Origin: Prauserella endophytica
Lineage (GTDB): Bacteria; Actinomycetota; Actinomycetes; Mycobacteriales; Pseudonocardiaceae
Direction of reading: 5' to 3'
NCBI RefSeq assembly: GCF_005146945.1
Contig: NZ_SWMS01000020.1
Coordinates: 52,336-116,335, forward strand
Length of the DNA: 64,000 bases
Made by a program: the position numbers and the translations under genes. The notes under the pieces were generated by a model, which had not been told where the DNA came from, did no database searches, and worked only from the letters and a program-made list of their open reading frames with translations. This document shows positions 50,059 through 58,934 of the stretch, in pieces (the first letter of the stretch is position 1; the number at the start of each line of letters is the position of its first letter).

Positions 50059-50931
50059 TCAGTGGAAGGCGTGCTCCGGGGCGGGGAACTCGCCGCGGCG
50101 GACCTCGTCGGCAAACGCCTGCGCGGCGGTGGAGAGCACCCCCGCCACGTCCGCGTACCGCTTGACGAATCGCGGCGCCTTGCCTCGGCGCAGGCCCGCC
50201 ATGTCCTGCCACACCAGCACCTGCGCGTCACAGTCCGGGCCCGCCCCGATGCCGATGGTCGGGATCTTCAGCTCGTGGGTCACGCGCTTGGCGGCTTCGG
50301 CGGGCACCATCTCCATCACGACGGAGAACGCACCCGCCTCCTGCAGCGCCAGCGCGTCGGCGAGGAGGTCGTCGGCCGCGGAGCCGCGGCCCTGCACCCG
50401 GTAGCCGCCGAGGTTGTGCTCGCTCTGCGGCGTGAACCCGATGTGCCCCATCACGGGGATGCCTGCCGAGGTCAGTGCCTCGACGTGCGCCGCGAACCGG
50501 CGCCCGCCCTCGAGCTTGACGGCGTGCGCGCGGCCCTCCTTCATGAACCGCACGGACGTCTCGAGCGCCTGCTGCGGCGAGAGCTGGTAGGAGCCGAACG
50601 GCAGGTCGGCCACCACGAGCGCCCGCTTGACCGAGCGCGTCACCGCGCGGACCAGAGGGAGCAGCTCGTCGACCGTCACCGGCAGCGAGGTGTCGTAGCC
50701 GAACACGTTGTTGGCGGCCGAGTCGCCGACCAGCAGCACCGGAATGCCCGCCTCGTCGAACAGCTCGGCCGTGTACATGTCGTAGGCGGTGAGCATGGGC
50801 CACGGCTCGCCGCGTTCCTTCAGCTCACGGAGGTGGTGAATGCGGACCTTCTTGCGCGGCGGAGTGGCCTGCGCCGAGGGGCCGGAACCGTAAGGTGCGG
50901 AGACTTCGCCCGCGTTGTCAGGCATGGACAT
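50059..50931 (-). CDS. panB: 3-methyl-2-oxobutanoate hydroxymethyltransferase
   Basis: 290 aa from the ATG at 50931, with an ATG two codons downstream as alternative; the open frame to 51027 overlaps the opposite-strand region and is unnecessary. PanB signatures are present: [33 protein letters not shown], then [49 protein letters not shown] and [19 protein letters not shown]. The enzyme makes ketopantoate, the first step of pantothenate and CoA synthesis. In M. tuberculosis panB (Rv2225) sits near glnA2 and caeA as here. Confidence 0.95.
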   Translation of the reverse strand: MSMPDNAGEVSAPYGSGPSAQATPPRKKVRIHHLRELKERGEPWPMLTAYDMYTAELFDEAGIPVLLVGDSAANNVFGYDTSLPVTVDELLPLVRAVTRSVKRALVVADLPFGSYQLSPQQALETSVRFMKEGRAHAVKLEGGRRFAAHVEALTSAGIPVMGHIGFTPQSEHNLGGYRVQGRGSAADDLLADALALQEAGAFSVVMEMVPAEAAKRVTHELKIPTIGIGAGPDCDAQVLVWQDMAGLRRGKAPRFVKRYADVAGVLSTAAQAFADEVRRGEFPAPEHAFH

Positions 50932-51119
50932 CGTCGTCGACCGTCCTTCCCTCGAGGCCTCGTGCGAGGTCCCCGGGTCGTGGATCGCTGATGACACGAG
51001 CGTGGCACCGCGAAGGGTCCCGTCCAAGTCCCTGCGACCAGCTTCACACGCCGGAGCGGGGAGTCCGGGCGAACCTGTTGGGTTCCCGACTGATCGCCCA
51101 GCGTGATAAGTACTTCGCC

Positions 51120-51809
51120 ATGCTGCCGACCCTGAACCGCATCCACACTCTCGCGGCGGTCCGCGTGGCCGGAGTGGGGCTGGTCGGCATCGGCACCACC
51201 GCTCAAGTGGGCTGGATGGCCGAGTTCTTCCTCGACACAGGGCTTTCCCCGCTGCACGCCGCGCCCAACGACCTCAGCGCGCGGGGACAGCCGTACGGGG
51301 AGCTGTTCCGCACCCTGGAGCTCACGGCGGGAATCGCGTTCCTGCTGGCCTGCCCGCCGCTCGCGCGGCTGGCGCCCGTGCAGTGGCGGGCACGGACGAC
51401 GATCGTGGCGGTCGGGGTCTTCGGTGCGCTGCTGATCCTGCGAGCCGCGTTCCCCCTCGACTGTGCCTCGTCGATCGAGTCGATGTGCCGGCAGTCCGCG
51501 CACTCGGTGTCCCACAACCTCAACTTCGTGATCTCCGTGCTGTTGAGCGTGGTCTACGTGCTCGGCCCGGTGACATTGCTGCTCTGGTGGGAGGGGCGCT
51601 GGCGGATCGTGCCCTCGATCATCGTGGCGGTGGAGTCGGCGGCGTGGGTGGCGCTCGTAGCGCTGAGCGTGGCGGCATCCGGCCAGTTCGTGGGCCTGGT
51701 GATGCGGATGCAGCTGCTCGGCGGCGCCGCGGTGCTCGTGTGCGGCGGGACGTACCTGCTCACCACGGGTCGGCACGTGCGGACGCGATGGGAGGATTCG
51801 CGCGGGTGA
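51120..51809 (+). CDS. DUF998-like integral membrane protein
   Basis: 229 aa from the ATG at 51120, although no good ribosome-binding site is visible and a TTG further up is possible. About six TM segments are evident, including [53 protein letters not shown] and [22 protein letters not shown]. Loop motifs resemble DUF998 proteins ([17 protein letters not shown], then [21 protein letters not shown]). Two extracytoplasmic cysteines may pair. Function unknown. Confidence 0.7.
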   Translation: MLPTLNRIHTLAAVRVAGVGLVGIGTTAQVGWMAEFFLDTGLSPLHAAPNDLSARGQPYGELFRTLELTAGIAFLLACPPLARLAPVQWRARTTIVAVGVFGALLILRAAFPLDCASSIESMCRQSAHSVSHNLNFVISVLLSVVYVLGPVTLLLWWEGRWRIVPSIIVAVESAAWVALVALSVAASGQFVGLVMRMQLLGGAAVLVCGGTYLLTTGRHVRTRWEDSRG

Positions 51810-51836
51810 GCGCCGTGCGGACGGGGAGGAGGTGGC

Positions 51837-52415
51837 ATGCCCGGGTTGGTCGGTCCGGTCGCCGATGAGCGGGAGGCGCTCCTCGGGTACCTCGCGCAGC
51901 AGCGCTACGTCCTGTGCCTGGCGGCGTACGGCCTCACCGACGAGCAGGCGAGGGCGACACCGACCGTCAGCGCGCTCAGCGTCGGCGGGTTGATCAAGCA
52001 CGTGGCGGCGACGGAGCGGGGCTGGCTGAGGACGGTGCTCGGCCACGTCCCCGACGGCGGAGCCGACTTCGGGATGGCCCCTGGGGAGACGCTCGCCGAC
52101 GTGATCACCGAGTACGAGCTCGTGGCCACGGAGACCGAGGAGATCGTCGCCGGGATCGACGACCTCGGCAGGCCCGTGCCCGTGCCCAAGGACGTGCCGT
52201 GGTTCCCCGACGACGTGGGGGCGTGGTCGGTGCGCTGGGTGCTGTTGCGGGTGATCGAGGAGACGGCGCGCCACGCGGGGCACGCCGACATCCTGCGCGA
52301 GTCGATCGACGGGGCCACCGCGTTCCCCCTCATGGCGGCGGCCGAGGGCTGGCCGGAGACGCCGTTCCTGAAGCCGTGGCGCTACAGGTCGAACAACGTG
52401 GGCTCCTCGACGTGA
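51837..52415 (+). CDS. DinB-fold (DUF664) protein
   Basis: 192 aa with a strong GGAGGAGG ribosome-binding site. Four-helix DinB fold features are present: DEREALLGYLAQQRYVL, ALSVGGLIKHVAATERGWL with the first metal-binding histidine, and a late EETARHAGHADILRES that carries two more histidines. This gives a H...H-x3-H type site. Such proteins include metal-dependent thiol S-transferases (mycothiol or bacillithiol users), so a mycothiol-dependent reaction is plausible in this organism but unproven. Its 3' end overlaps the convergent ogt gene by 34 bp. Confidence 0.85.
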   Translation: MPGLVGPVADEREALLGYLAQQRYVLCLAAYGLTDEQARATPTVSALSVGGLIKHVAATERGWLRTVLGHVPDGGADFGMAPGETLADVITEYELVATETEEIVAGIDDLGRPVPVPKDVPWFPDDVGAWSVRWVLLRVIEETARHAGHADILRESIDGATAFPLMAAAEGWPETPFLKPWRYRSNNVGSST

Positions 52416-52936
52416 ACGCCCTCGATGGCCAGGATCTCCAGCTTCGTCCTCGTGCCGCCGTGCGCGGAGAAGCCGCCCTTCTTGCCGCCGGCCGCCAGGA
52501 TGCGGTGGCACGGCACGATGGGCGCGAACGGGTTGCTGCCGAGTGCCTGGCCCACCGCGCGGGCGGAACCGGGATCGCCGAGCTGTGCCGCGATCTCGCC
52601 GTAGGTCATGGTCCGCCCCACCGGGATCGCGAGCGCGACCTCGTAGACGCGCGCGTGGAAGGGCGGCACGCGGCTGAGGTCCAGGGGCACGTGGGCGAGC
52701 TCGGGTGAGTCCTCGCCACGCAGGAGGGCCCTGACGGCGTCGACGGCGCGCCGGACGTGTTCGGGCGGTTCCTGCTCGACGGCATCCGGGAAGCGTCGCG
52801 CGATGCGGGCGCGCGTCCGTTCCTCACCGCCCTCTGGCAGCTGGCTGCCGATTACGGCGTGCTCGTTCCACGCGATGCCGCAGTGCCCGATCGGCGTCTC
52901 GTACACCGCGAACCCCTGTGTCGCCACGATCCGCAC
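52382..52936 (-). CDS. ogt: Methylated-DNA--[protein]-cysteine S-methyltransferase
   Basis: 184 aa from the GTG at 52936; the longer frame is a shadow of nadE. The N-terminal domain has YETPIGHCGIAW, and the C-terminal domain has the helix-turn-helix RTMTYGEIAAQLGDPGSARAVGQALGSNPFAPIVPCHRIL with the acceptor cysteine in PCHR. The protein transfers an alkyl group from O6-methylguanine to itself. A double hairpin of the GGGAGC family lies just upstream, so ogt has its own promoter rather than reading on from nadE. The 3' end overlaps the DinB-fold gene by 34 bp. Confidence 0.93.
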   Translation of the reverse strand: MRIVATQGFAVYETPIGHCGIAWNEHAVIGSQLPEGGEERTRARIARRFPDAVEQEPPEHVRRAVDAVRALLRGEDSPELAHVPLDLSRVPPFHARVYEVALAIPVGRTMTYGEIAAQLGDPGSARAVGQALGSNPFAPIVPCHRILAAGGKKGGFSAHGGTRTKLEILAIEGVHVEEPTLFDL

Positions 52937-52971
52937 GCTACGCCCCCGGTCCGACAGAATCGCGGCCCTGA

Positions 52972-53057
52972 GGGAGCAAGGGAGCTTTGCTCCCGTTTTT
53001 CGGAAGCGGGGGACCCTTTGCTCCGGCCAGACGGGAGCGAGGGAGCTTTGCTCCCGT
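52972..53057. terminator. Double GGGAGC hairpin between nadE and ogt
   Basis: GGGAGCAA (52972-52979) pairs with TTGCTCCC (52987-52994), followed by GTTTTT on the plus strand. ACGGGAGC (53031-53038) pairs with GCTCCCGT (53050-53057). Between them CGGAAGC and GCTCCG form a weaker third stem. It separates co-directional nadE and ogt, so it is a likely terminator of nadE. Confidence 0.7.
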
Positions 53058-53064
53058 CTAGGCC

Positions 53065-54789
53065 TCAGTGTGTCTCGCGCCAGGCGTTCGTCATGGGCAA
53101 CCGGCGGTCCCGCCCGAACGCCTTGAAGGTGATCTTCGTGCCCGGCGGATACTGCCTGCGCTTGTACTCGGCCTTGTCCACCATGCGCACGACCCGGTCG
53201 ACCACCTCGGCGTCGAAGCCGGCCGCGAGCAGGTCCTTGAAGCCGCGGTCGCCCTCCACGTAGTCGTCGAGAATGTCGTCGAGCAGCGGGTAGTCGGGCA
53301 GCGAGTCCGTGTCGAGCTGACCGGGGCGCAGCTCCGCCGACGGCGGCTTGCTGATCGAGTTCTCCGGGATCGGCGGGGTCTCGCCCCGTTTCTCTGCCTC
53401 GGCGTTGCGCCACCGGGCGAGCGCCCAGACGTGGGTCTTGAACACGTCCTTGATCGGCGCGAAGCCACCGACGGCGTCGCCGTAGATCGTCGAGTAGCCC
53501 ACGGCCAGCTCGGTCTTGTTCCCGGTGGCCAGCACCAGGTGACCCTCCAGGTTGGACAGCGCCATGAGCAGCATGCCCCGGGTGCGGGCCTGGATGTTCT
53601 CCTCGGCGAGACCGGTCCCCGCGAGCGAGAGCTGGTCCACGTACACCTTCACCATGTCCGCCACCGGTTCGGTCCGGAAGTGGCAGCCGAGCCTGCGCGC
53701 CAGTTCCGCGGCGTCCGAACGGGAGTGCTCCGACGAGTACTCCGACGGCATCGACACCCCGTGCACGGCGTCCGGCCCGAGCGCGTCGACAGCCAGCGCG
53801 GCGGTGACGGCCGAGTCGATGCCGCCCGAGAAGCCGAAGATCACCGAGCGGAAGCCGTTCTTGCGGACGTAGTCCCGCAGGCCGGTCACGAGTGCCGACC
53901 ACACCTCGGCGTCCTCCGACAGCGGCTCGCTGATCGTCGGCTCCGGCAGCGGCTCGTAGGCGGGCAGCGGTTCGGCGTTCAGTATCCGGCGGCTGACGCG
54001 CAGCCCGGCGAACTCGCCCTCGGCGGAGTGGCCGCCCGCGGGGAGGTCCAGATCCAGCACCTGCAGGTGCTCCACGAACTGCGGCGCGCGGGCGAGCAGT
54101 TGCCCGTCCGCGCCGACGACGATCGAGTCACCGTCGAAGACGAGGTCGTCCTGACCACCGACCTGGTTGGTGTAGACGACGGGGGCCCCAGCCTCGCGGG
54201 CGCGCCCGGCGACCAGCGGCAGGCGCACGTCGTCCTTCGACTTCTCGTACGGCGAGGCGTTCGGCGACACGATCAGGTCCACGCCTGCCTCGCCGAGCGC
54301 GGACACCGGCCCGCCGTCCTGCCAGAGGTCCTCGCAGATCACCATCCCGATGTCGAGCCCGTGCAGCCGGACCACGTCGAGCGTGTGGCCGGGCTTGAAG
54401 TTGCGGCGCTCGTCGAAGACGCCGTAGTTGGGCAGATGGTGCTTGAACTGGCTCGCCACGATCTCGCCGCCGAGCAGCGCGGCGGCCGCGTTGCGCGGGC
54501 CCTCCTCGTCCTGGTCGAGGTAGCCGACGTAGGTCAGCATCTCGCCGCAGCCGGCGTCGGCCAGCGATCGGGCGACGGTCTCGACCTGGGCCCGGGACGC
54601 CTGTGCGAACGCCTTGCGCAGCGCGAGGTCCTCGACCGGGTAACCGGTGAGGGACATCTCGGGGAAGACGGTGACGTGCGCGCCGGCCTCCGCGGCCTTG
54701 CGCGCCCAGTCGACGATCAGTTCGGAGTTGCCGGTCAGGTCGCCGACGGTCGGGTTCACCTGGGCCAGTGCGATGCGCAGTTGCGGCAT
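53065..54789 (-). CDS. nadE: Glutamine-dependent NAD(+) synthetase
   Basis: 574 aa from the ATG reading MPQLRIALAQ. The N-terminal nitrilase-type glutaminase has the triad E44 (FPEMSLTGYP), K116 (FKHHLPNYGVFDE) and C152 (ICEDLW). The C-terminal synthetase has the PP-loop SGGIDS (321-326), plus LATGNKTELAVGYSTIYGDAVGG and ENSISKPPSAELRPGQ. It makes NAD from nicotinate adenine dinucleotide, ATP and ammonia channelled from glutamine. The length is shorter than the ~680-residue M. tuberculosis NadE and matches the more compact bacterial form. Confidence 0.95.
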   Translation of the reverse strand: MPQLRIALAQVNPTVGDLTGNSELIVDWARKAAEAGAHVTVFPEMSLTGYPVEDLALRKAFAQASRAQVETVARSLADAGCGEMLTYVGYLDQDEEGPRNAAAALLGGEIVASQFKHHLPNYGVFDERRNFKPGHTLDVVRLHGLDIGMVICEDLWQDGGPVSALGEAGVDLIVSPNASPYEKSKDDVRLPLVAGRAREAGAPVVYTNQVGGQDDLVFDGDSIVVGADGQLLARAPQFVEHLQVLDLDLPAGGHSAEGEFAGLRVSRRILNAEPLPAYEPLPEPTISEPLSEDAEVWSALVTGLRDYVRKNGFRSVIFGFSGGIDSAVTAALAVDALGPDAVHGVSMPSEYSSEHSRSDAAELARRLGCHFRTEPVADMVKVYVDQLSLAGTGLAEENIQARTRGMLLMALSNLEGHLVLATGNKTELAVGYSTIYGDAVGGFAPIKDVFKTHVWALARWRNAEAEKRGETPPIPENSISKPPSAELRPGQLDTDSLPDYPLLDDILDDYVEGDRGFKDLLAAGFDAEVVDRVVRMVDKAEYKRRQYPPGTKITFKAFGRDRRLPMTNAWRETH

Positions 54790-54876
54790 GCCCCCATTCT
54801 CGCGCACGGCCGCGCCGATGCTCATGTGTCGGCGCGCACCCGGGTGTCCCACCCGCCTCAGGAACCCCACGAAAAT

Positions 54877-54929
54877 GGGAGCAAGGGAGCTTTACTCCCG
54901 CGAAACGAGAGCAAAGCTCCCTTGCTCCC
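54877..54929. terminator. GGGAGCAAGGGAGC hairpin after secA2
   Basis: Perfect 17-base arms (54877-54893 and 54913-54929) enclose a 19-base loop. It lies between secA2 and nadE, both on the minus strand, 15 bp after the secA2 stop. It is the closest match to the copy at 27632. Confidence 0.75.
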
Positions 54930-54944
54930 CCGATGAGCCTCCGC

Positions 54945-57269
54945 TCAGCCGCGCTTTTTCCGCAGTAGCCCGCGCACCTTCTTCAACGCCTGCTCGGCGT
55001 CGGAGTCGAACGGGTTGTCCTGCACCAGGTAGGTCCACGTCGAGGTCGGCCTGCGCACGCCCGCCGCCGCGAGGTCGATGCCGTCCTCGGTGATCTCGGC
55101 CTCCACCAGCGTCTTCGCCGACCGCTTCTCAGCCTCGCCACGGATCTTGTGGAACTCCGGGATCGCCGCGCGGTGGAACTCGTCCAGGGGGGTCTCCCGC
55201 GCCATCGCCCGCAGGTGGATCGTCTCGCGCACGTCGGTCAGGAACGCCAGGTGGTCCGCCCACAGCTGGTCGAGGTGGTACAGCAGCACCTCACGGCACA
55301 CCCGCGTGAGCGCGTCCTCGTCCAGCGTCTCCGCCAGCTCCTTGAACCGGTCCGGCTCCGCCGCCTCCAGCAGCTCCCGAGCCGCCTCGGTGCCCAGGAT
55401 CTCCTCCCGCCACTTCAGCAGCTCGGCCCGCTGATGCTCGATCAGCCGGGTGTAGCGCCACGTGTTGCGGTGGATCTCCAGGTCCACGCCCTCGGCCACC
55501 CGCTGCGCGTGGTTGATCTGCCGGTGCGCGGCCGGGTCCGTGATCTCCCCGGTCTCGTCGTCGGCCTCGATGCCCTCCGGTACGTCCGGAGCGTTCGCCA
55601 GCACCAGCTCGTCGTTGAGGCTCGCGAAGAACACCGAGCTGCCAGGGTCTCCCTGGCGGCCCGCGCGCCCGCGCAGCTGATCGTCGAGCCTGCTGCTCGG
55701 GTACCGCGCCGTGCCGATGACGTGCAGCCCACCCAGCTCGGCCACCCGCTCCCGGTCCGCCCCGTCGGCGCCGCCGAGGCGGATGTCGGTGCCCCGGCCC
55801 GCCATCTGAGTCGACACCGTGATCCGGTCGTACGTACCCGCCTCCGCGATGATCGCCGCTTCCTCGGCGTCGTTGCGGGCGTTCAGCACCACGCACGGCA
55901 GGCCCGCCTTCGCGAGCTTCTCCGCCAGCTCCTCCGACTCGGCAACGTCCTGGGTCCCGACGAGGATCGGCCGTCCGCTCTCGTGCACGGTGCGGATCTC
56001 CTCGACGATCGCCCGCAGCTTCTTGCCGGGCGACGCGTAGATCCGGTCAGGCGAGTCCTCGCGGATGTTCGGCGTGTTCGGCGGGATCACCGCCACCTCG
56101 AGCTTGTAGAACTCGCGCAGCTGCTCGGCCACCGCCACCGCCGTGCCCGTCATGCCCGCCACCTGCGGATACCCGGCCAGCAGCGCCTGCACGGTGATCG
56201 AGTCGAGGATCTCGCCGTGGTCCGATGGCGCCAGCTGCTCCTTCGCCTCCACGGCCGCCTGCAGCCCGTCCGGCCACCGCTGCAGCTCGGCGACCCGGCC
56301 CCGCGAGGCGTTGATGAGCTGCACCTTGCCGTCGCGCACCAGGTAGTCGACGTCGCGCGTGAGCAGCGCGTGGGCGTGCAGCGCGACGTTCACCGACGCG
56401 AGCCGGTCGGAGCCCTCCTCGTCGTACAGGTCCACCCCGCCGAGCGACTTCTCCACCACCGACGCGCCCGCCGACGTGAGCCATACGTTGCGGCCGTCCG
56501 CGTCGGTCTCGTAGTGCAGGCCCGGACGCAGCCGTCGGACGATGTTGGCGACCTCCTCGTCGGCGACCCCCGCGTCCACCGACCCGGCCATCACGAGCGG
56601 CACGCGGGCCTCGTCCACCAGCACCGAGTCGGCCTCGTCGACGATCGCCACGTCCGGCGACGCCTGCGCGCGGTCTTCCTCCCGCGTGATCAGCCGGTCG
56701 CGCAGCACGTCGAACCCGATCTCGCTCACCGCGCCGTAGCAGACCTCGGCCGAGTACGCCTCGCGCCGCTCCTCCGCGGTGAGCGACGGCTCCACCCAGC
56801 CGACCCGCACGCCCAGCCGCTCGTACACCGGGCGCATCCACTCCGCGTCGCGGCGGGCGAGGTAGTCGTTCACCGAGATGACGTGCACGCGCTTGCCCTG
56901 CAGCGCGTACCCTGCCGCCGCCAGCGCGCCGGCGAGTGTCTTGCCCTCGCCTGTCGCCATCTGCACCACGTGGCCGGACAGCAGGCCCATCGTGCCGAGC
57001 AGCTGCACGTCGAACGCGCGCTCGCCGAGCCCGCGGCGGGCCGCCTCCCGGCCGAGCGCACACAGGGCGATCAGCTGCTCGTTGCCGAAGGAGTCCACCT
57101 TCCGCAGCGCGGCGGCGGCGTCGGTGAGCTGTTCGTCGGAGAGGCCCTCCAGCTCGGATTCCCGCTTCTCGATCGCGGGGAGCAGCGCCTCGTAGCGCGT
57201 GAGCTCCACGCTCCCCGGGCGCTGGATGATCCTGCGCAGCCGTTTGCCCACCCGGCTCATCAACGCCAC
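54945..57269 (-). CDS. secA2: Accessory Sec translocase ATPase SecA2
   Basis: 774 aa from the GTG at 57269, preceded by GGGAGA; an ATG three codons later and an upstream ATG at 57353 are alternatives. NBD1 has AFDVQLLGTM, Walker A MATGEGKTLAG (K110), NDYLARRDAEWM and the DEAD-type VDEADSVLVDEA. NBD2 has TVSTQMAGRGTDIRLGG and GRAGRQGDPGSS. The length matches actinobacterial SecA2 rather than SecA1 (~900 residues). The C-terminal zinc-binding tail of SecA1 is absent; it ends in KKVRGLLRKKRG. SecA2 exports a subset of proteins lacking ordinary signals. It is divergent from an exported hydrolase. Confidence 0.93.
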   Translation of the reverse strand: MALMSRVGKRLRRIIQRPGSVELTRYEALLPAIEKRESELEGLSDEQLTDAAAALRKVDSFGNEQLIALCALGREAARRGLGERAFDVQLLGTMGLLSGHVVQMATGEGKTLAGALAAAGYALQGKRVHVISVNDYLARRDAEWMRPVYERLGVRVGWVEPSLTAEERREAYSAEVCYGAVSEIGFDVLRDRLITREEDRAQASPDVAIVDEADSVLVDEARVPLVMAGSVDAGVADEEVANIVRRLRPGLHYETDADGRNVWLTSAGASVVEKSLGGVDLYDEEGSDRLASVNVALHAHALLTRDVDYLVRDGKVQLINASRGRVAELQRWPDGLQAAVEAKEQLAPSDHGEILDSITVQALLAGYPQVAGMTGTAVAVAEQLREFYKLEVAVIPPNTPNIREDSPDRIYASPGKKLRAIVEEIRTVHESGRPILVGTQDVAESEELAEKLAKAGLPCVVLNARNDAEEAAIIAEAGTYDRITVSTQMAGRGTDIRLGGADGADRERVAELGGLHVIGTARYPSSRLDDQLRGRAGRQGDPGSSVFFASLNDELVLANAPDVPEGIEADDETGEITDPAAHRQINHAQRVAEGVDLEIHRNTWRYTRLIEHQRAELLKWREEILGTEAARELLEAAEPDRFKELAETLDEDALTRVCREVLLYHLDQLWADHLAFLTDVRETIHLRAMARETPLDEFHRAAIPEFHKIRGEAEKRSAKTLVEAEITEDGIDLAAAGVRRPTSTWTYLVQDNPFDSDAEQALKKVRGLLRKKRG

Positions 57270-57353
57270 CCGTGGTCTCCCATCTCGAGTCTCTGCCACG
57301 CCCAACGCAATGCTGGTGCCGTCGAGTTCCTGTGCCAATGGCACGATCGACAT

Positions 57354-58934
57354 GTGCCCGCGCAGAAACGCTACCTGTCCCTGGCTGCCTGTCTACTCGC
57401 CTTGAGCGGGTTGGTGGCCTGCTCGTCGGCCTCGGACTCGGAGCCGAGGTCGGAGCCGACCGGGCCGACCGGCCCCGTGCCCGCCGGCCTCGACCGGTTC
57501 TACGGCCAGGCGCTGGACTGGGGCGACTGTGCGCCCTACGCGACATCGGACAGCGCCCGCTCCACGTTTCAGGGCGACGGCCTCGAATGCGCGCGGCTGA
57601 CCGTGCCGCTCGACTACTCCGATCCCGAGGGCACCACGATCACCCTCGGCGTGCTGCGCCAGCGGGCCAGCGGCGACGACAAGATCGGATCCCTCGTGCT
57701 CAACCCCGGCGGTCCGGGTGCGTCCGGGATGACCGCCGCGGCCTCGCTCGCCCCCGGTGTCGCGAACCAGGAGCTGGGCGAGCGCTTCGACATCGTCGGC
57801 TTCGACCCGCGCGGGATCGGCGCGAGCGAGCCCGCCGTGCAGTGCCTCACCGGCGACGAGCGCGACGCGGATCGCGGTGACGACTCCGAGCTCGACGGCA
57901 CCCCGCAGGGCGTCGCCGAGACGGAGCGGCAGGAGCGGGAGTTCGCGCAGCGGTGTGCCCAGCGCACCGAACACGGCAAGGACATGCTGGCCCACCTCGG
58001 CACGCGCGACGTCGTGAAGGACCTCGACGTGCTGCGCTCGGTGCTCGGCGACGAGAAGCTCAGCTACCTCGGCTACTCCTACGGCACGCGCATCGGCTAC
58101 ACCTACGCCGAGGCGTTCCCCAAGAACGTGCGCGCGCTCGTGCTCGACGGTGCGCTCGACCCGGAGCAGGACCTCGTGGAGTCGCTGGTCGCGCAGGGCG
58201 AGGGCTTCGGCAAGGCGTTCGGCGAGTTCGCCGGCTGGTGTGCGCAGCAGCAGGATTGTGCGCTGGGCAGCGACCCCGCCGGCGCGACCAAGGCCTACCA
58301 GGACCTCACCCGCCCGCTCATCGACAACCCCGTCCAGGTCGGCGACGGGCGTGGCCTCTCCTACGAGGACGCCACCACCGGCACCATCCAGGCGCTCTAC
58401 ACCGAGCAGCTGTGGGAGCACCTCAACAGCGCGCTCGGCGAGCTGAGGCAGGGCCGGGGCAGCGCGCTCATGGGGCTCGCCGACATGTACAACGAGCGGA
58501 GCGCGAGCGGCGAGTACTCGACCACGCAGGACGCGTTCGTCGCCGTCCGCTGTGTCGACGACCCGAGGGTCACGGACAAGAACAAGATCCGCGAGGCGCA
58601 GGAGCGCTACGCCAAGGTCGCGCCGTTCCTCGACCCGGGAACGCCCCCGTCGTCGGCCCGTGACGCGTGCACCTTCTGGCCTGTGCCCAACACCTCGGAG
58701 CCCCACCTGCCGAACGTCGAGGGCGTGCCGCCCGCCCTCGTCATCTCCACGACCAACGACCCGGCGACCCCGTACCAGGCCGGAGTCAACCTGGCGAAGG
58801 CGATGAAGGGAGCTTTGCTCACGTACGAGGGCAACCAGCACACGGTGTTCCTGCAGGGCGTCTCCTGCGTCGACGACATCGGCGTCGAGTACCTCGTCGA
58901 GGGCACACTCCCCGAAGAAGGGGCCCGCTGCTAG
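57354..58934 (+). CDS. Lipoprotein alpha/beta hydrolase (CaeA/Hip1-like tripeptidyl peptidase)
   Basis: 526 aa from the GTG at 57354. A signal peptide ends in a lipobox, LVAC with Cys 23. The catalytic domain has LNPGGPGASG (oxyanion), FDPRGIGASEP, and nucleophile GYSYGTR with Ser 242. The C-terminal TAP-like region supplies NDPATPY (acid) and GNQHTVFL (histidine). CARLTVPLDYSDP is typical of the SlpD/SlpE/CaeA group. In M. tuberculosis the homologous pair Rv2223c/Rv2224c (CaeA/Hip1) sits next to glnA2 and is a cell-wall serine protease; here a single gene lies a few kb away. The divergent secA2 is striking. Confidence 0.9.
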   Translation: MPAQKRYLSLAACLLALSGLVACSSASDSEPRSEPTGPTGPVPAGLDRFYGQALDWGDCAPYATSDSARSTFQGDGLECARLTVPLDYSDPEGTTITLGVLRQRASGDDKIGSLVLNPGGPGASGMTAAASLAPGVANQELGERFDIVGFDPRGIGASEPAVQCLTGDERDADRGDDSELDGTPQGVAETERQEREFAQRCAQRTEHGKDMLAHLGTRDVVKDLDVLRSVLGDEKLSYLGYSYGTRIGYTYAEAFPKNVRALVLDGALDPEQDLVESLVAQGEGFGKAFGEFAGWCAQQQDCALGSDPAGATKAYQDLTRPLIDNPVQVGDGRGLSYEDATTGTIQALYTEQLWEHLNSALGELRQGRGSALMGLADMYNERSASGEYSTTQDAFVAVRCVDDPRVTDKNKIREAQERYAKVAPFLDPGTPPSSARDACTFWPVPNTSEPHLPNVEGVPPALVISTTNDPATPYQAGVNLAKAMKGALLTYEGNQHTVFLQGVSCVDDIGVEYLVEGTLPEEGARC

